From Arthrobacter sp. 260 (GTDB taxonomy: Bacteria > Actinomycetota > Actinomycetes > Actinomycetales > Micrococcaceae): DNA of 64,000 bases. The notes under the pieces were generated by a model. That model did not search any database. It saw only the letters and a list, made by a program, of their open reading frames with translations, and was not told the origin of the DNA. The stretch is taken from positions 124,001-188,000 of the forward strand of contig NZ_JABFOE010000006.1 in NCBI RefSeq assembly GCF_013116745.1. Direction: 5' to 3'. Every line of letters begins with the position of its first letter. Position 1 is the stretch's first letter. Below are positions 8,051-17,599 of the stretch, in pieces. The position numbers were made by a program, and so were the translations under genes.

Positions 8051-11000
8051 CCCGCCGCCTCCAGCCCGACAATCTTCTTGAGCGCCGGGTAGAACTTGGG
8101 GTAGTTCGCCTTCACACCGTCGTTGAGGTCGATCGTGAGTTGCTGGGTTGCCAACGGGTAGAGCACGTCGTGTTCGTAGTCACGAACCTCAGCGATCACC
8201 TTGCGCAGCCGGTCGGCTTCCTTCTGGTGCTTTGTGGAGCCCGCGGCACCAGCGTGCTCGGCGTTGGTGAGCGCGACCTCCAATTTGGCTCGGTAATCGC
8301 GTAGGTACTCGTTGAGCACCGTCGGGACCGTCGACGGATTGTAACGGTGCATGTAGATCAGCGCGTTGAACGAGCCCTTCGGGCTGGAGAACATCCAGTA
8401 GATCGGTCGCTTCTTGTACCGCTGCACATGGTCGTCGTAAAACTTCGACTTGCCCGTCTTCGTGATGAAGTAGTCCCGCAATTTCGGCACGCCGAGCGAC
8501 TGCTCAATGAAGCTCAGGTTCTCCTCAAAGCGCTCCTCCCCGAACGCAATGCGCAGGAACTGACGGAACCGCTCGACAATGTCGTCCTCGAACCAGCCGT
8601 CGTCGACAAACGGGATCACGTTATCGGCATCCGGCGTGAAAGTGACATCACTGGTCGCGCCTGCTGAGACCACCTTTGCGAGGTAGTCCTGGAGCGTCGA
8701 CCCCTGCTCCGCGAGGATCAGGCCCGGCTTATCCAGGCTATAACGGCCGAATATGCATCCGACGGCGTACGAAACGAAGTCTGCCGCGATGTCCTTGGAC
8801 TGCAATGCAGCATACTCATGCTTAGACCGGCCTGCCCCGTATCGAAACTCAACATTCCGATTTAGGGAAACGCGATGGAGAGCAGATCCTGTACCTACTT
8901 CACCCTTTAATCCATACGCCTGAGCAATGTACTCATTGTTCGCGATCTCCCGTGCCAACTGCTCATCAGAAACAACCGCCATGGCGTCACAGTATGACGT
9001 CATGACGTCGGAGTATGACGCCGAAACGCTGTCAATACGGGGGCGCCATACATTAGCCGAGGAAGCCAAAAGCGCGTTGGTCTCGAAGTCCCACGAAACT
9101 TCCCCCGAGTCCCAATCAAGTCGCGCCGCAGCCTCCAACTCCGTCACGTTTGAGGCTATGTCGCCCGCCAACGAGTCTGGAACGTCAGGGAATGGGGTCC
9201 GCGCGACCTCACCCACGTTGAGGGACAATGTTGGGTTGATCGCTGCATGAATCTCGCGAACGGTTGTTGAATTCAATAGTCCCAGAACGACAGGGAGCTT
9301 ACTCTTATCATCGGCGAAGCCCGCCGAGCCACGGCCATCGAATAGTTGCCCTCGATCCATAACGCGAAACGCGTTCTCAGAGGAGGTAATGTCCGTCCAC
9401 GTCAGCCCAGGCTTGAAGATATAGTCCAGATTATAGTTATGCGACCGGACTCGCCCCGTCGCCTCTTCCGCAAAGTTACGCACCTCGTAGCCATCGCGTT
9501 CCCAATTCACTACAAATTCAAGGTTTCCGTACCATTTTCTAAATGATCCTCCCTTTTGGTATGGAAACCAACGCGCCCTAGTGGCCTCCGCAGCACGCCT
9601 GTCGATGCATCCGTGGGCGATTCGACCGCTAGACACCTCCCACCAGTAACGCAGGAACTGGTCGTTGTTCGCGGTTGAAAGACCCAACCGTGTTGTGAAG
9701 ATGCGTTGAAGTGGCTCGTACCTAAAGGCTGCACGCATGGCGTCGGAGAGCCAGTAGGCGATCGGCGACCCTGGTGCCTTTGCGAAGTCTTCAGACGACG
9801 CTGTGAATCGCCACTCGCAATCGGGATCGTTGATCGCCTTGATAAGACGAAGTCGCTTCTCTTCCTCATTCAGCGTCGTCAGGCGGACGAAAGGTGCCCG
9901 CCGTCCCGGCGAGTTAGTCATCGAAAGGACGAATGCTGCGTTTGCTCCGAAGATGTCGGGGTGGTTGGAGACGTCGTGCAGGTGAACAAAACTGTCAAAA
10001 GAGTGTCCAGTGAGAATGTCTGATCGCAGGTCCTTGAAACTTCCAATCGACATCCATGTATCGCCAATAATTTTCGCAACGAATCCGCCATGGAGGACAA
10101 AGTCCATTGCACGCAGGACGAAACATGCGTAGAGGTCTTGCTTTCCATGGGGATATGCGCCCTTAACAAAGTCAGCGAGACGGCCATCCATATTCTTGCT
10201 GCCCATGTATGGCGGGTTAGCGGCGGCCACGGAGTACTTACGGCTCAGGGCTTTGGCCTGTGCGACAGTTTTCCGAGCAAGTTCAAGAGTCCGCGCGTGG
10301 ATAATGTCGTTGCCACCATTGATTGCTGACAGCACGTCCTCCGCACGCTTAGTCTGCGTAGCATCCGACTGAATGAGCGCCCCCAGCGTGTCAGCATCGC
10401 GGAACTGGTTCCAGAACGCCTCCTCCGCGAATCGGTCCCCATCCTTGGTGACGAGGAAATCGAGCTCGGCCGGTCCGAACGAGATCGGCTCTATTACATA
10501 GATCTTCGGCTCAGCGTTCTTGTTGAAGAATCGGCGGTCCTTCGCACGTGCCTTCATGGCGAGGGCGAAGGCGGCGAGTGAGCCTGCACGCGGATCGATC
10601 TCGGTGCCGTGGAGGTTATGGGTGAGGATCAGGCTCGGGATCTCCGACGGGGCGTAGCCCACTTCTTCATAGATCGCATAGAGCAGGTCGAAGGCGTAAG
10701 TGAGAATGTGGCCCGAGCCGCAGGCCGGGTCGATCACGGTTAACTCCTCAGGGCCGCTGATCTCCAGGAACTCAGTTTCCTCGTCGACCGGCGCTATGTA
10801 GTAGTCCATCTGGTCAACGAGGCGTGACGCCGGCCGGTTGAGCATCCACAGGTGTCCAAGAGAGTTCTCAACGAGGTAGCGGACAATCCAGTGCGGGGTG
10901 AAGAGCTGGGTGGCGGCGGGGATCTCGTCTGGCCCCGCCTTTTTGTTCTTCTTGAATGCGGCGAACACCTCGTCTTTCCGCTCAGAGATGTAGAACTGGT

Positions 11001-11610
11001 AGAGCCAACCGATCACCTCCACGTCATCACAGACTTCCTCTGTCAACACCTCGCGTGTCAGGGACAGGATCGTGCCGTCCGCTAGTAACCCTGCGGGTAC
11101 GAGCAACTCAGTGTAGTCGGCCTCCTGCTCAAACATGAACGGCATCGATCGGTGCCAGTAGCGGCAGTATTCGGTCAACAGCAGCGCATAGGCCTCGCCT
11201 TCGGCATCGGTGCTCCGGCGTGTGCCATCGAGTAATGCGATGATCGCGTCTGCCGTCCTCTTGTTAATCAGGACGTCGATATTCAGGTTGCCTCGTTTGG
11301 CGTCGGTGAGGATCTCCGGCTGGCCATGCGCCTGGCCTTGTGCGGGCGAGACGACACCCGCGTCGGTGTAGCTGCGGGCGTCCATGAAACGCAACGCCAC
11401 AATTCGGTTAAACCAGGTGTAGGCGACCTTGTCGATCACACGCCTACGACCATGTGCCGTGATCTCAGCTTCGAGCTTCTTCACCGCCTCGGCGCGCTCG
11501 CTGCGGGCGACGGATCCGGTCGCGAGAACAGTGGTGGCCTGCGCGTCGACGGCGGCGACAAGATCGCGGCGCGCCTGCATGGCAAAGCGCTCCAGAGGTC
11601 TAGTATTCAT
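8047..11610 (-). CDS. pglX: BREX-1 system adenine-specific DNA methyltransferase PglX
   Basis: This 1187-residue protein is a gamma-class N6-adenine methyltransferase that marks host DNA at a non-palindromic site so that the rest of BREX can tell self from phage. The SAM-binding motif DPACGSG is at 294-300 and the catalytic NPPY at 465-468. The N-terminal 240 residues are helical and the C-terminal half holds target recognition and BREX-specific regions. The length matches type I PglX. Part of the central region (about 8.8-10.2 kb) is lower in G+C than its ends, as expected for a recognition region exchanged between strains. The start lies 12 bp after the brxC stop with only a weak ribosome site, and its stop overlaps pglZ. 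The frame is intact with no phase-variation tract. Confidence 0.95.
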   Translation of the reverse strand: MNTRPLERFAMQARRDLVAAVDAQATTVLATGSVARSERAEAVKKLEAEITAHGRRRVIDKVAYTWFNRIVALRFMDARSYTDAGVVSPAQGQAHGQPEILTDAKRGNLNIDVLINKRTADAIIALLDGTRRSTDAEGEAYALLLTEYCRYWHRSMPFMFEQEADYTELLVPAGLLADGTILSLTREVLTEEVCDDVEVIGWLYQFYISERKDEVFAAFKKNKKAGPDEIPAATQLFTPHWIVRYLVENSLGHLWMLNRPASRLVDQMDYYIAPVDEETEFLEISGPEELTVIDPACGSGHILTYAFDLLYAIYEEVGYAPSEIPSLILTHNLHGTEIDPRAGSLAAFALAMKARAKDRRFFNKNAEPKIYVIEPISFGPAELDFLVTKDGDRFAEEAFWNQFRDADTLGALIQSDATQTKRAEDVLSAINGGNDIIHARTLELARKTVAQAKALSRKYSVAAANPPYMGSKNMDGRLADFVKGAYPHGKQDLYACFVLRAMDFVLHGGFVAKIIGDTWMSIGSFKDLRSDILTGHSFDSFVHLHDVSNHPDIFGANAAFVLSMTNSPGRRAPFVRLTTLNEEEKRLRLIKAINDPDCEWRFTASSEDFAKAPGSPIAYWLSDAMRAAFRYEPLQRIFTTRLGLSTANNDQFLRYWWEVSSGRIAHGCIDRRAAEATRARWFPYQKGGSFRKWYGNLEFVVNWERDGYEVRNFAEEATGRVRSHNYNLDYIFKPGLTWTDITSSENAFRVMDRGQLFDGRGSAGFADDKSKLPVVLGLLNSTTVREIHAAINPTLSLNVGEVARTPFPDVPDSLAGDIASNVTELEAAARLDWDSGEVSWDFETNALLASSANVWRPRIDSVSASYSDVMTSYCDAMAVVSDEQLAREIANNEYIAQAYGLKGEVGTGSALHRVSLNRNVEFRYGAGRSKHEYAALQSKDIAADFVSYAVGCIFGRYSLDKPGLILAEQGSTLQDYLAKVVSAGATSDVTFTPDADNVIPFVDDGWFEDDIVERFRQFLRIAFGEERFEENLSFIEQSLGVPKLRDYFITKTGKSKFYDDHVQRYKKRPIYWMFSSPKGSFNALIYMHRYNPSTVPTVLNEYLRDYRAKLEVALTNAEHAGAAGSTKHQKEADRLRKVIAEVRDYEHDVLYPLATQQLTIDLNDGVKANYPKFYPALKKIVGLEAAG

Positions 11611-11622
11611 GTCTTTGTCGTC

Positions 11623-14600
11623 CTAGAGCGTGATGCGCTTGTTGTCGTGGATTGTCGCGAACAGCGTCGTGCGGAGCTGGTCAAGATAGCTATCGATGTC
11701 GGCTTCGGTTTCGAGCACGTGACCGGCGCCGGGCAGCGGCAGCTTGTTGATCGAAACTGTCTGCTTGATTGCGGCAGGCGCTGGCTTCGGTTCAGCGTTA
11801 TCGGCGGTGTCGGGCGCCTCCATCTCGGGCACCGGAGCAACTCGTGCTGCGTCAAGCTCATCGAGAATCTGTGGGTAAATCGAGTTTGCGAAATGCGAAG
11901 CGAAGTTCTTAATCGCAGGAATCTGTGTTTCGTGCAGTACCCGGTCAAGCACTTCGTAAGCGGTACGTGTCACGGACTGTTGCGTCGCCTCGGTTGCAGC
12001 ACTGTATGCCTGGCTGGCGGGCACCTGATCCCAGCGTGCCTTGATGTCCACCTTGGCGGCAGTGCGGTGCGCCTCGATCACGTCGTCCAGCTGGTCCTGC
12101 AAGGCCTTGGTTTCAGCGCCGAGTTGGGTGATTTTACTGCCCCGGAAGATCTGCGGGTCATCAAGGGCGAAGGCGACCTTGTCCGTGGCTTCCGCGGGAA
12201 GGTAGGCGATGTTGGACTGATTCGCTTGTATGAACGTCACGGCGGTGTCATAGATGCCCCTCTGGGCACCGTGCAGGAACGCCTTGATCGGGTCAATCAC
12301 GCTGTCTTTCGCGTCGAGCAGGTCGTCGGCATCGGCAAAGTCGGTGACGAACCACTCGGCCTTGTTGCTGCACAGTTCGTCGAGTATCCGGATCGGCTCG
12401 TCGATCTGATTGATAAACGGGTACCGGGAGCCGGTGCGCAGAGCTTTTAGTTCAGCGAGTTTCGCGTCGAGATGCTCCTTGCCAGCGCGTGCAAGCTCCA
12501 GCGGGTCCTTGGGGATCGCGCCGTCGTCAGTGAACTCGATGACGAACTTCCGGAACGCACCCACCACCTTCGTGTCGAACACTCGCTGAAGGGCGATGAC
12601 CATGTTCGGGTAGCTCTGCGTGTTGCGCAACGCGGTGGTGATCTCGGTGCGCGCGAGCACCTTGCCGTTGAGCTGGATCTCGACCTTCGACTGACTTGCG
12701 AGGTAACCGACCACGGCAGCGATCGACCACTGGCCCCAGCCATACGGTTTGGTCGTGTACCTCTCGATGAGGTGCTTCATCGTCACCTGCACGTGGCGCT
12801 TACCGCTCATCTCCAGGTGAGCGAGGACATCATCCCCGGGCACTGCCAAGATGCTGGCGGTCTCGTCGAACAGGCCACCCTCAAGCGGGTTCACGAACGT
12901 GGACAGCTGCTGCTCGGTGAAGCTCTTGCTTCCCAACAGGGTGAGATTCGCGTAAGTCGCCGCGATGACCTTCTGGAAACCATCATTGATCCGAGTCACC
13001 GCGTCGGCCGAGGCGAGATCAAGGATGCCTGCGTTGTGAATCAGGGTCGAGCGGCCGACCGCGGTGCGGAGGCGTTCGACGATCTCCTTCTCCCGCTCGG
13101 CGTTCTGGGTGCCCTTAGTTTGCAGGATCGTCTGCTCGATTGGGGTACGGCTGGCGCCCTGGGCGCGCTTGACGTACTTCTCGGTCTTCAGCAGGAGACG
13201 CAGGTCGGCGAGGATCCGGTCAGTCTCGGGCGGGAGCACGACGCGAAGTTCATCGAGACCGGCACTATGGGCCTTAATCTGCTCCGTGCTGAATTCGGTC
13301 TCGGGGCTGGTGAAGTGCAGGGCGAGCTCGTGCTGCTTGCTCATCGCCTGCCCGTCGAGTTTGAACCCGACCGGGAAATTCTGGCCGTTCTTGCCGTAGA
13401 CGACCTTGGTCGCTTTGATGACCGAGCCGGTGAGCAGGTCGGAGAGCTTCTTGGAGACCTCGGAATTGTCGATGTCGACGTTCTTGATCTCCTGCTCGAT
13501 TTTCTGCTCTTCGTTGGTGAGGTAGTCGTAGATGTCGCCGTTGCGCTGGATATAGGTCTGCGCTTCCAGCGCGGCAAGGGCCTCGTTGACGTCCTTGCCG
13601 AGCTGCGTAAGGTCGGTACCGAAATTGTCGTAAACCAGTACGGTGAGGTTGCGCGGCGTCGCCTTGAAGGCATCCACGTACTTGACCAGGAAGAGGGCCT
13701 TGAGGAGGCGAATGGCAAGCGGCGGCAGCGACGGACTGCGTTCCGCGTCGTTGATTGCGCGCTGGTTCGCTGACTTCAGCGAGGCACGGATGCCTTCAAA
13801 CATCTGGTCGAATGAGGCGAGCTGGCCGAGCGGCTTGTCGGCCAACGCGCGGGCAACTTCCTGCACGACACCGAGCATGGAACGCTCACCGACCGAGCTG
13901 TTGCGCCCCTCGAATATGTAGTGGTCGCTGATGCCCTCGATGGCGGACTGGAACAGCGGGAACTGATAACTCACGAACGGGTACGTGCCAGCGAAATGGG
14001 ATTTATCACGGTAGTTCGGATAGTGGCGGCCCTCGACGAAGTCGAAGAGGGTCTTGAAGTTCGCGTGCTCAGTCGCGTAGATCGCCGCCAGATCGGTTTT
14101 GGCAGCATCTGTCTTGTCCAGCAGGCGCTTACGGATGACCTCTTCAACGTCCTGGCTGGTGAGCTTGATCCGGTTTGTGAAACGGGCCTGAATTTTGGAA
14201 AAGTCGTTCGCCTGCGACTTCGTGCGATCACCGCCGACCTTCTCCATGTCTTCCTGAGAGGTGACAAAGATCCATGCCCTCCCCTTGCACTTGGTGGCCA
14301 GGGATTCGGCGATGGTCTGGAGATTCAGCATGAGCTGGGTGTTTGTCCCGATGAACTGGCCGACCTCGTCGACGAAAAAGTTCAGGCGGAAGCCGCCGAC
14401 TTGCTGGTCCAACCAGACTGCGACCTCGTCGGCGAAGTCCTCGATCGAGACCGAATAGCTGGTGCTGTATTGACGGATGATGCCGGAACTCTCGGTGCCG
14501 TTGACCTCGGCGAAGGCCTGATCGATGTGCCCGGCTTCGAGTGCAGCCTGCTCTCGTCCCTGCGTCCACGCGATACCGGCGATGCGTTCGAATGCGGCCT

Positions 14601-15138
14601 TGAAATCATTGTACTGCCCGCGGCTGTCGAGGTCGCGTTCGAAGCGGGCAATGTGGCCCTGGTTGCCGTAGTATCCGCGGGATTCGTCGAAGATCTTCAC
14701 GAACACTTTGAGGAGGGCGTCATTCTGATCTTTCGAGATCAGCGTGGCCTTTTGGTCGATGTTGAACAGCAGGCTCTTCGCGGCGATGCGTTCAGCCTTT
14801 TCGATCAGCGCAGGCAGGAACGCGTCGTCGGCCTTGGCACGGAAGTACTCCGAAACCTTGGCACGCGGATAGTCATGGCCGTCGATGTCGCCCAGCAAGT
14901 GGGCGAGCATCTTCAACAGATGTGACTTACCGGACCCGAAAAAGCCCGAGATCCAGACCCCGTTGGCGTTCGTGTAGTTCGTGTAGGCCTCCAACACATG
15001 TTCGAGGCCCTGGGCAGCCTCGTTCGTGAGGACGTACTCCTCGACCTCGGTGGCGAGATGGGAGGTGTCATCGGCTTTGATGACGCCCTCGATGGCCCGG
15101 CTGATCGGCTTGGCGAAGATTTCATTGATTGTGGTCAT
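11623..15138 (-). CDS. brxC: BREX system P-loop ATPase BrxC
   Basis: This 1171-residue cytoplasmic ATPase is the large nucleotide-hydrolysing component of BREX (PglY-like). Walker A is GFFGSGKSH at 65-73 and Walker B is LNFFVDEVG at 252-260. The remainder is long, mostly helical and conserved only among BrxC proteins. A Pro/Ala-rich stretch (around EPKPAPAAIKQ) near the C-terminus is probably a linker. It starts with ATG at 15138, two bases after the brxB stop, with AGGAAG in the brxB end as ribosome site, so it is coupled to brxB. pglX follows after 12 bp. Confidence 0.95.
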   Translation of the reverse strand: MTTINEIFAKPISRAIEGVIKADDTSHLATEVEEYVLTNEAAQGLEHVLEAYTNYTNANGVWISGFFGSGKSHLLKMLAHLLGDIDGHDYPRAKVSEYFRAKADDAFLPALIEKAERIAAKSLLFNIDQKATLISKDQNDALLKVFVKIFDESRGYYGNQGHIARFERDLDSRGQYNDFKAAFERIAGIAWTQGREQAALEAGHIDQAFAEVNGTESSGIIRQYSTSYSVSIEDFADEVAVWLDQQVGGFRLNFFVDEVGQFIGTNTQLMLNLQTIAESLATKCKGRAWIFVTSQEDMEKVGGDRTKSQANDFSKIQARFTNRIKLTSQDVEEVIRKRLLDKTDAAKTDLAAIYATEHANFKTLFDFVEGRHYPNYRDKSHFAGTYPFVSYQFPLFQSAIEGISDHYIFEGRNSSVGERSMLGVVQEVARALADKPLGQLASFDQMFEGIRASLKSANQRAINDAERSPSLPPLAIRLLKALFLVKYVDAFKATPRNLTVLVYDNFGTDLTQLGKDVNEALAALEAQTYIQRNGDIYDYLTNEEQKIEQEIKNVDIDNSEVSKKLSDLLTGSVIKATKVVYGKNGQNFPVGFKLDGQAMSKQHELALHFTSPETEFSTEQIKAHSAGLDELRVVLPPETDRILADLRLLLKTEKYVKRAQGASRTPIEQTILQTKGTQNAEREKEIVERLRTAVGRSTLIHNAGILDLASADAVTRINDGFQKVIAATYANLTLLGSKSFTEQQLSTFVNPLEGGLFDETASILAVPGDDVLAHLEMSGKRHVQVTMKHLIERYTTKPYGWGQWSIAAVVGYLASQSKVEIQLNGKVLARTEITTALRNTQSYPNMVIALQRVFDTKVVGAFRKFVIEFTDDGAIPKDPLELARAGKEHLDAKLAELKALRTGSRYPFINQIDEPIRILDELCSNKAEWFVTDFADADDLLDAKDSVIDPIKAFLHGAQRGIYDTAVTFIQANQSNIAYLPAEATDKVAFALDDPQIFRGSKITQLGAETKALQDQLDDVIEAHRTAAKVDIKARWDQVPASQAYSAATEATQQSVTRTAYEVLDRVLHETQIPAIKNFASHFANSIYPQILDELDAARVAPVPEMEAPDTADNAEPKPAPAAIKQTVSINKLPLPGAGHVLETEADIDSYLDQLRTTLFATIHDNKRITL

Positions 15139-15140
15139 GC

Positions 15141-15749
15141 TTATGCTTCCTGTTCCAGAATGTCCTTGGCCCGGTAGTAGCTATCACTGGCGCTGAGGTT
15201 CAGCGCGCGCAACTGGTGACCACTGGTGTGAGTGAACTCGTACGTCCCCGGGAACCACGCGAGCATCGGACGGCCCGTCACGACGCTTTGCAGGTTCTCC
15301 AACACCGTGTGGGTGCGGATAAAGGGGAACACCTCGCCGATTCCATTGAGGAAGACCATGTCGCTCGGCTCAGCGTCGAGACGGGCGCGGATCGCGGGTG
15401 CGAGGTGATCATGCGGGTCCAGCATGCCCTGCAATGTCTCCCGGAAATCGGCCTTGTCCATGCCCGGTTCCAAGGCCAAGACGCGATCCCACACCCCACG
15501 TTTCCTGAGTAGCTCGACGGCAAGGTCGTAGAGGTTAACCTCCATGACGTTCAATCCGTCATCGCTACGAAGTTTCGTGATGATGCGGTCGCGGAGGCCG
15601 TCGACCTCAGGCGCCCATGCGGGCGGGTAGTGATAGATGAAGAACGGCACCTCCTTGGATAGGCCCTCCATCTTCAAGAACCGCGCACTGCGCAGCACCT
15701 CGTAGACGTGCTTCTCATCGCTTGTGAGGCTTCGCTTGCTCGTACTCAT
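15141..15749 (-). CDS. brxB: BREX protein BrxB (DUF1788)
   Basis: This 202-residue protein of the DUF1788 family lies between brxA and brxC as in all type I BREX operons. Characteristic pieces include PFFIYHYPPAW, ELLRKRGVWDRVL and FLNGIGEVFPFIRTHTVLENL. BrxB is required for BREX methylation and exclusion in studied systems, but its biochemical role is unknown; it appears cytoplasmic. I use the ATG at 15749, whose ATGA overlap with the brxA stop gives translational coupling. The frame is open about 40 codons further up, but that part lies inside brxA and reads as an out-of-frame shadow. Confidence 0.92.
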   Translation of the reverse strand: MSTSKRSLTSDEKHVYEVLRSARFLKMEGLSKEVPFFIYHYPPAWAPEVDGLRDRIITKLRSDDGLNVMEVNLYDLAVELLRKRGVWDRVLALEPGMDKADFRETLQGMLDPHDHLAPAIRARLDAEPSDMVFLNGIGEVFPFIRTHTVLENLQSVVTGRPMLAWFPGTYEFTHTSGHQLRALNLSASDSYYRAKDILEQEA

Positions 15750-16369
15750 CGCATCGACTCCAGAGGCAGAGTGGTGGGGAAAAATCGGATGTCGCTCGGG
15801 CCGCGTGTAGCAAGGGCTTCGTGGACCCGCGCTGAGAGCACCGCCGGAACGATGGCGCCTTCTTCGGTGCGGAAGCACGCTTCATGCAGCATCCGAAAGA
15901 CACACTGCCGGAGCTTGGCCCGCGTTGAGGGCTTCAACTCGTCAAGCTCGGGGTGCCACAAGCTCTTACCCGCCATGAACCGCTCAAAGTCCTCGGTGCC
16001 GAGCGTCGGGGTCATCAGGAGGAACCGCTCGCGGACGACCTCTTCCGCGAAGTCACCAATCAGTTCGTAACGACGGCATGCGGCGGCCCACATCAAGTGA
16101 CAGCGCTCGGTGAGACTCGACTCTGCCAGGAGTTCAAGTTCCGAATCGTCGAAGACGCCCAGCCGCTGGATCGTCTCCCGAGTCACGCGAACACTCGACG
16201 AAGTCGTACGCGCCTGGAGCAGGTTCTGCTCAGTGACTGCACGACGTACCGTCACCCAGTCGCGCGAGCGTAGATACTCGCCGACGATCACGTCTGCCTC
16301 GCGCACTAGGAGTCCCCCGCTGGTGAACGATAGTGCATAGCGATCGTGTGAGTAGATGCTTGTGGGCAC
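15746..16369 (-). CDS. brxA: BREX protein BrxA (DUF1819)
   Basis: This 207-residue DUF1819 protein is the first gene of the BREX operon. BrxA is a small helical protein that binds DNA and is needed for full BREX function in studied systems. The N-terminal YALSFTSGGLLVREADVI segment and the helical body are typical. The start is GTG at 16369, with a near-perfect AAAGGAGG five bases upstream, the best ribosome site of the island, as fits the leading cistron. An 87-bp gap with an inverted repeat separates it from the small HTH gene upstream on the same strand. Confidence 0.92.
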   Translation of the reverse strand: MPTSIYSHDRYALSFTSGGLLVREADVIVGEYLRSRDWVTVRRAVTEQNLLQARTTSSSVRVTRETIQRLGVFDDSELELLAESSLTERCHLMWAAACRRYELIGDFAEEVVRERFLLMTPTLGTEDFERFMAGKSLWHPELDELKPSTRAKLRQCVFRMLHEACFRTEEGAIVPAVLSARVHEALATRGPSDIRFFPTTLPLESMR

Positions 16370-16397
16370 GTGGCCTCCTTTCGGGAATTAGGCAGTA

Positions 16398-16419
16398 GGT
16401 CAGAATATATGGGCTGACC
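16398..16419. promoter_or_regulatory. Inverted repeat, candidate operator of the BREX operon
   Basis: GGTCAG and CTGACC form a 6-bp inverted repeat separated by an A+T-rich 10-bp spacer. It lies between the small HTH gene and brxA, about 30 bp before the brxA start, where a promoter is expected. It is a candidate site for the adjacent HTH protein; no transcription start is known. Confidence 0.4.
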
Positions 16420-16456
16420 AACATCAACGTGGGGCGAGTTCGAATGGGACAGCCAA

Positions 16457-16651
16457 TCAGTCGTGGCCTAGTCGCGATGCTTCGGCGCCACCATCGCGGA
16501 CCCAATCGTCGATCTCGCTGGCTTGGAATTTCCATAGGCGCCCGATCTTATGCGCGGGCATGCCTTTGTCGGCGATCCAGGAATAGACAGTGTCCTTAGT
16601 GATGCCGAGGTGCACAGCGATGTCGTCAGCAGAGAGCCAAGGCTCGGGCAT
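16457..16651 (-). CDS. Small helix-turn-helix (excisionase/MerR-like) DNA-binding protein
   Basis: This 64-residue protein is essentially one winged HTH of the excisionase (HTH_17) type: LSADDIAVHLGITKDTVYSW, followed by the wing MPAHKIGRLWKF and the usual SEIDDWV tail. Such single-domain proteins act as recombination directionality factors or local repressors, and they often precede restriction and BREX-like loci. The ATG at 16651 is chosen because GAGAGGA sits seven bases upstream and the domain begins right after it. The frame is open 33 codons further up without similarity. It lies 87 bp upstream of brxA on the same strand and probably regulates it. No integrase is present nearby, which argues against a true excisionase role. 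Confidence 0.8.
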   Translation of the reverse strand: MPEPWLSADDIAVHLGITKDTVYSWIADKGMPAHKIGRLWKFQASEIDDWVRDGGAEASRLGHD

Positions 16652-17025
16652 GTCGGTCCTCTCAGTACTTTGCGGCGTCGGCGGCCGCCCCCTGATACTA
16701 CCTGAGAGCCCTCTTTTGACCCGGTTTGTCCGGGCCTGTTCGGGTAACACCTTTCTTCAAGGGAGGGGTAAGGCTTAGATCGGTCTCTTTCGGATCGAGA
16801 TCAGAAGGTGCGCCACGTCCCATACGCTTAGCTTCGGACTCGGGGGCATAGCCGCTCCTGTCGATATCGCGGAAGACCTGTGGATCGCACTGGGGTGGGG
16901 TGTTCGGACCGGACGGCGGCGATAGCTGCGCCGGTACTGGATGGACCGCCACGGAGATCTGGTGGGCGACCAGATCGAGGGTCTCCCGACCCGGCAGTCT
17001 CTTGACGCGGTAGGCCTGGGCCTCC
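16652..17025. other. Intergenic, no convincing gene (374 bp)
   Basis: The minus strand holds an open frame of more than 84 codons rich in Pro, Lys and Arg, but without a ribosome site or family motif. It may be a decayed gene at the right boundary of the BREX island. The promoter of the small HTH gene should be at its left end. Confidence 0.4.
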
Positions 17026-17556
17026 CTATTCTTCGGCGAGCTCGGCTTCCTCCCGTAGTGCCGCAGCGAGCGTGAGCTTCCGTTGGTAGCGTGCCTGCAT
17101 CACCCGGCTGGCTGCCGGGCCGTCAGCGAAGCTGAACTCTCCCGGGGTGAGCTCGCGTCCGGATTTTCGATCAACGATCACCGGGTCTACTTCATCCCCG
17201 GTCCCCGTGTCCACCAGAATCATGGCGCGCTTCTCGGGGTCCAACCTCGAATTTCCCCAGGCAGCCATAGCGACCAGTACTGGACGCAGGGAGCGGCCCA
17301 AATCGGTCAGCACATACTCATAGCGCGGCGGATGCAGCTCGTACTGGCGACGTTCCAACACCCCGCCAGCCACGAGGTCCTTCAGCCGTGATGACAGCAG
17401 GCTGGACGAGATCTGTAGATTCTCCTGAAACTGGTCGAAGCGTGTGAACCCGTCAAAGACGTCGTGCAGGATCAGCACAGTCCACCATTCACCAACCAGA
17501 CCTACCGTCGTCGACAGCGGGCACTCCCGATCTTCCAAACGAATCTTCGCGGCCAT
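17026..17556 (-). CDS. HxlR-family transcriptional regulator
   Basis: This is a 176-residue winged-helix regulator. The family core spans about residues 10-100: the Cys before PLS, VGLVGEWWTVLILHDVFDG, then FQENLQISSSLLSSRLKDL as the recognition region and the beta wing with YVLTDLGRSL. HxlR proteins act as dimers that respond to electrophiles or redox state, often through a Cys near the N-terminus. One is present here in DRECPL. About 75 extra C-terminal residues extend beyond the minimal family length. I start at the ATG at 17556 because GGAGGAG lies just upstream; a TTG five codons earlier would contain that site. It diverges from the NTF2-like gene with a palindrome between them. Confidence 0.88.
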   Translation of the reverse strand: MAAKIRLEDRECPLSTTVGLVGEWWTVLILHDVFDGFTRFDQFQENLQISSSLLSSRLKDLVAGGVLERRQYELHPPRYEYVLTDLGRSLRPVLVAMAAWGNSRLDPEKRAMILVDTGTGDEVDPVIVDRKSGRELTPGEFSFADGPAASRVMQARYQRKLTLAAALREEAELAEE

Positions 17557-17599
17557 GGCCAACTCCTCCAAGTCAGTGCTAGATTAGCAGTCACTACTC

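Noticed and set aside
11326-12450. 374-codon plus-strand frame across the pglX-brxC junction
   Set aside because: It crosses the boundary of two well-supported genes on the other strand and has no domain; shadow.
12472-14925. Long plus-strand open frames (up to 433 codons) opposite brxC
   Set aside because: They mirror brxC codons, lack ribosome sites and read as Leu/Val/Gly/Asp-rich shadow protein without family motifs.
16457-16651. Reading the small HTH protein as a phage or ICE excisionase
   Set aside because: No integrase, attachment site or tRNA boundary is visible; a regulator of BREX is the simpler reading.
16698-16952. 84-codon minus-strand frame at the right edge of the BREX island
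   Set aside because: GTG start without ribosome site, Pro/Lys-rich, no motif. Possibly a gene remnant, but not supportable as a gene.
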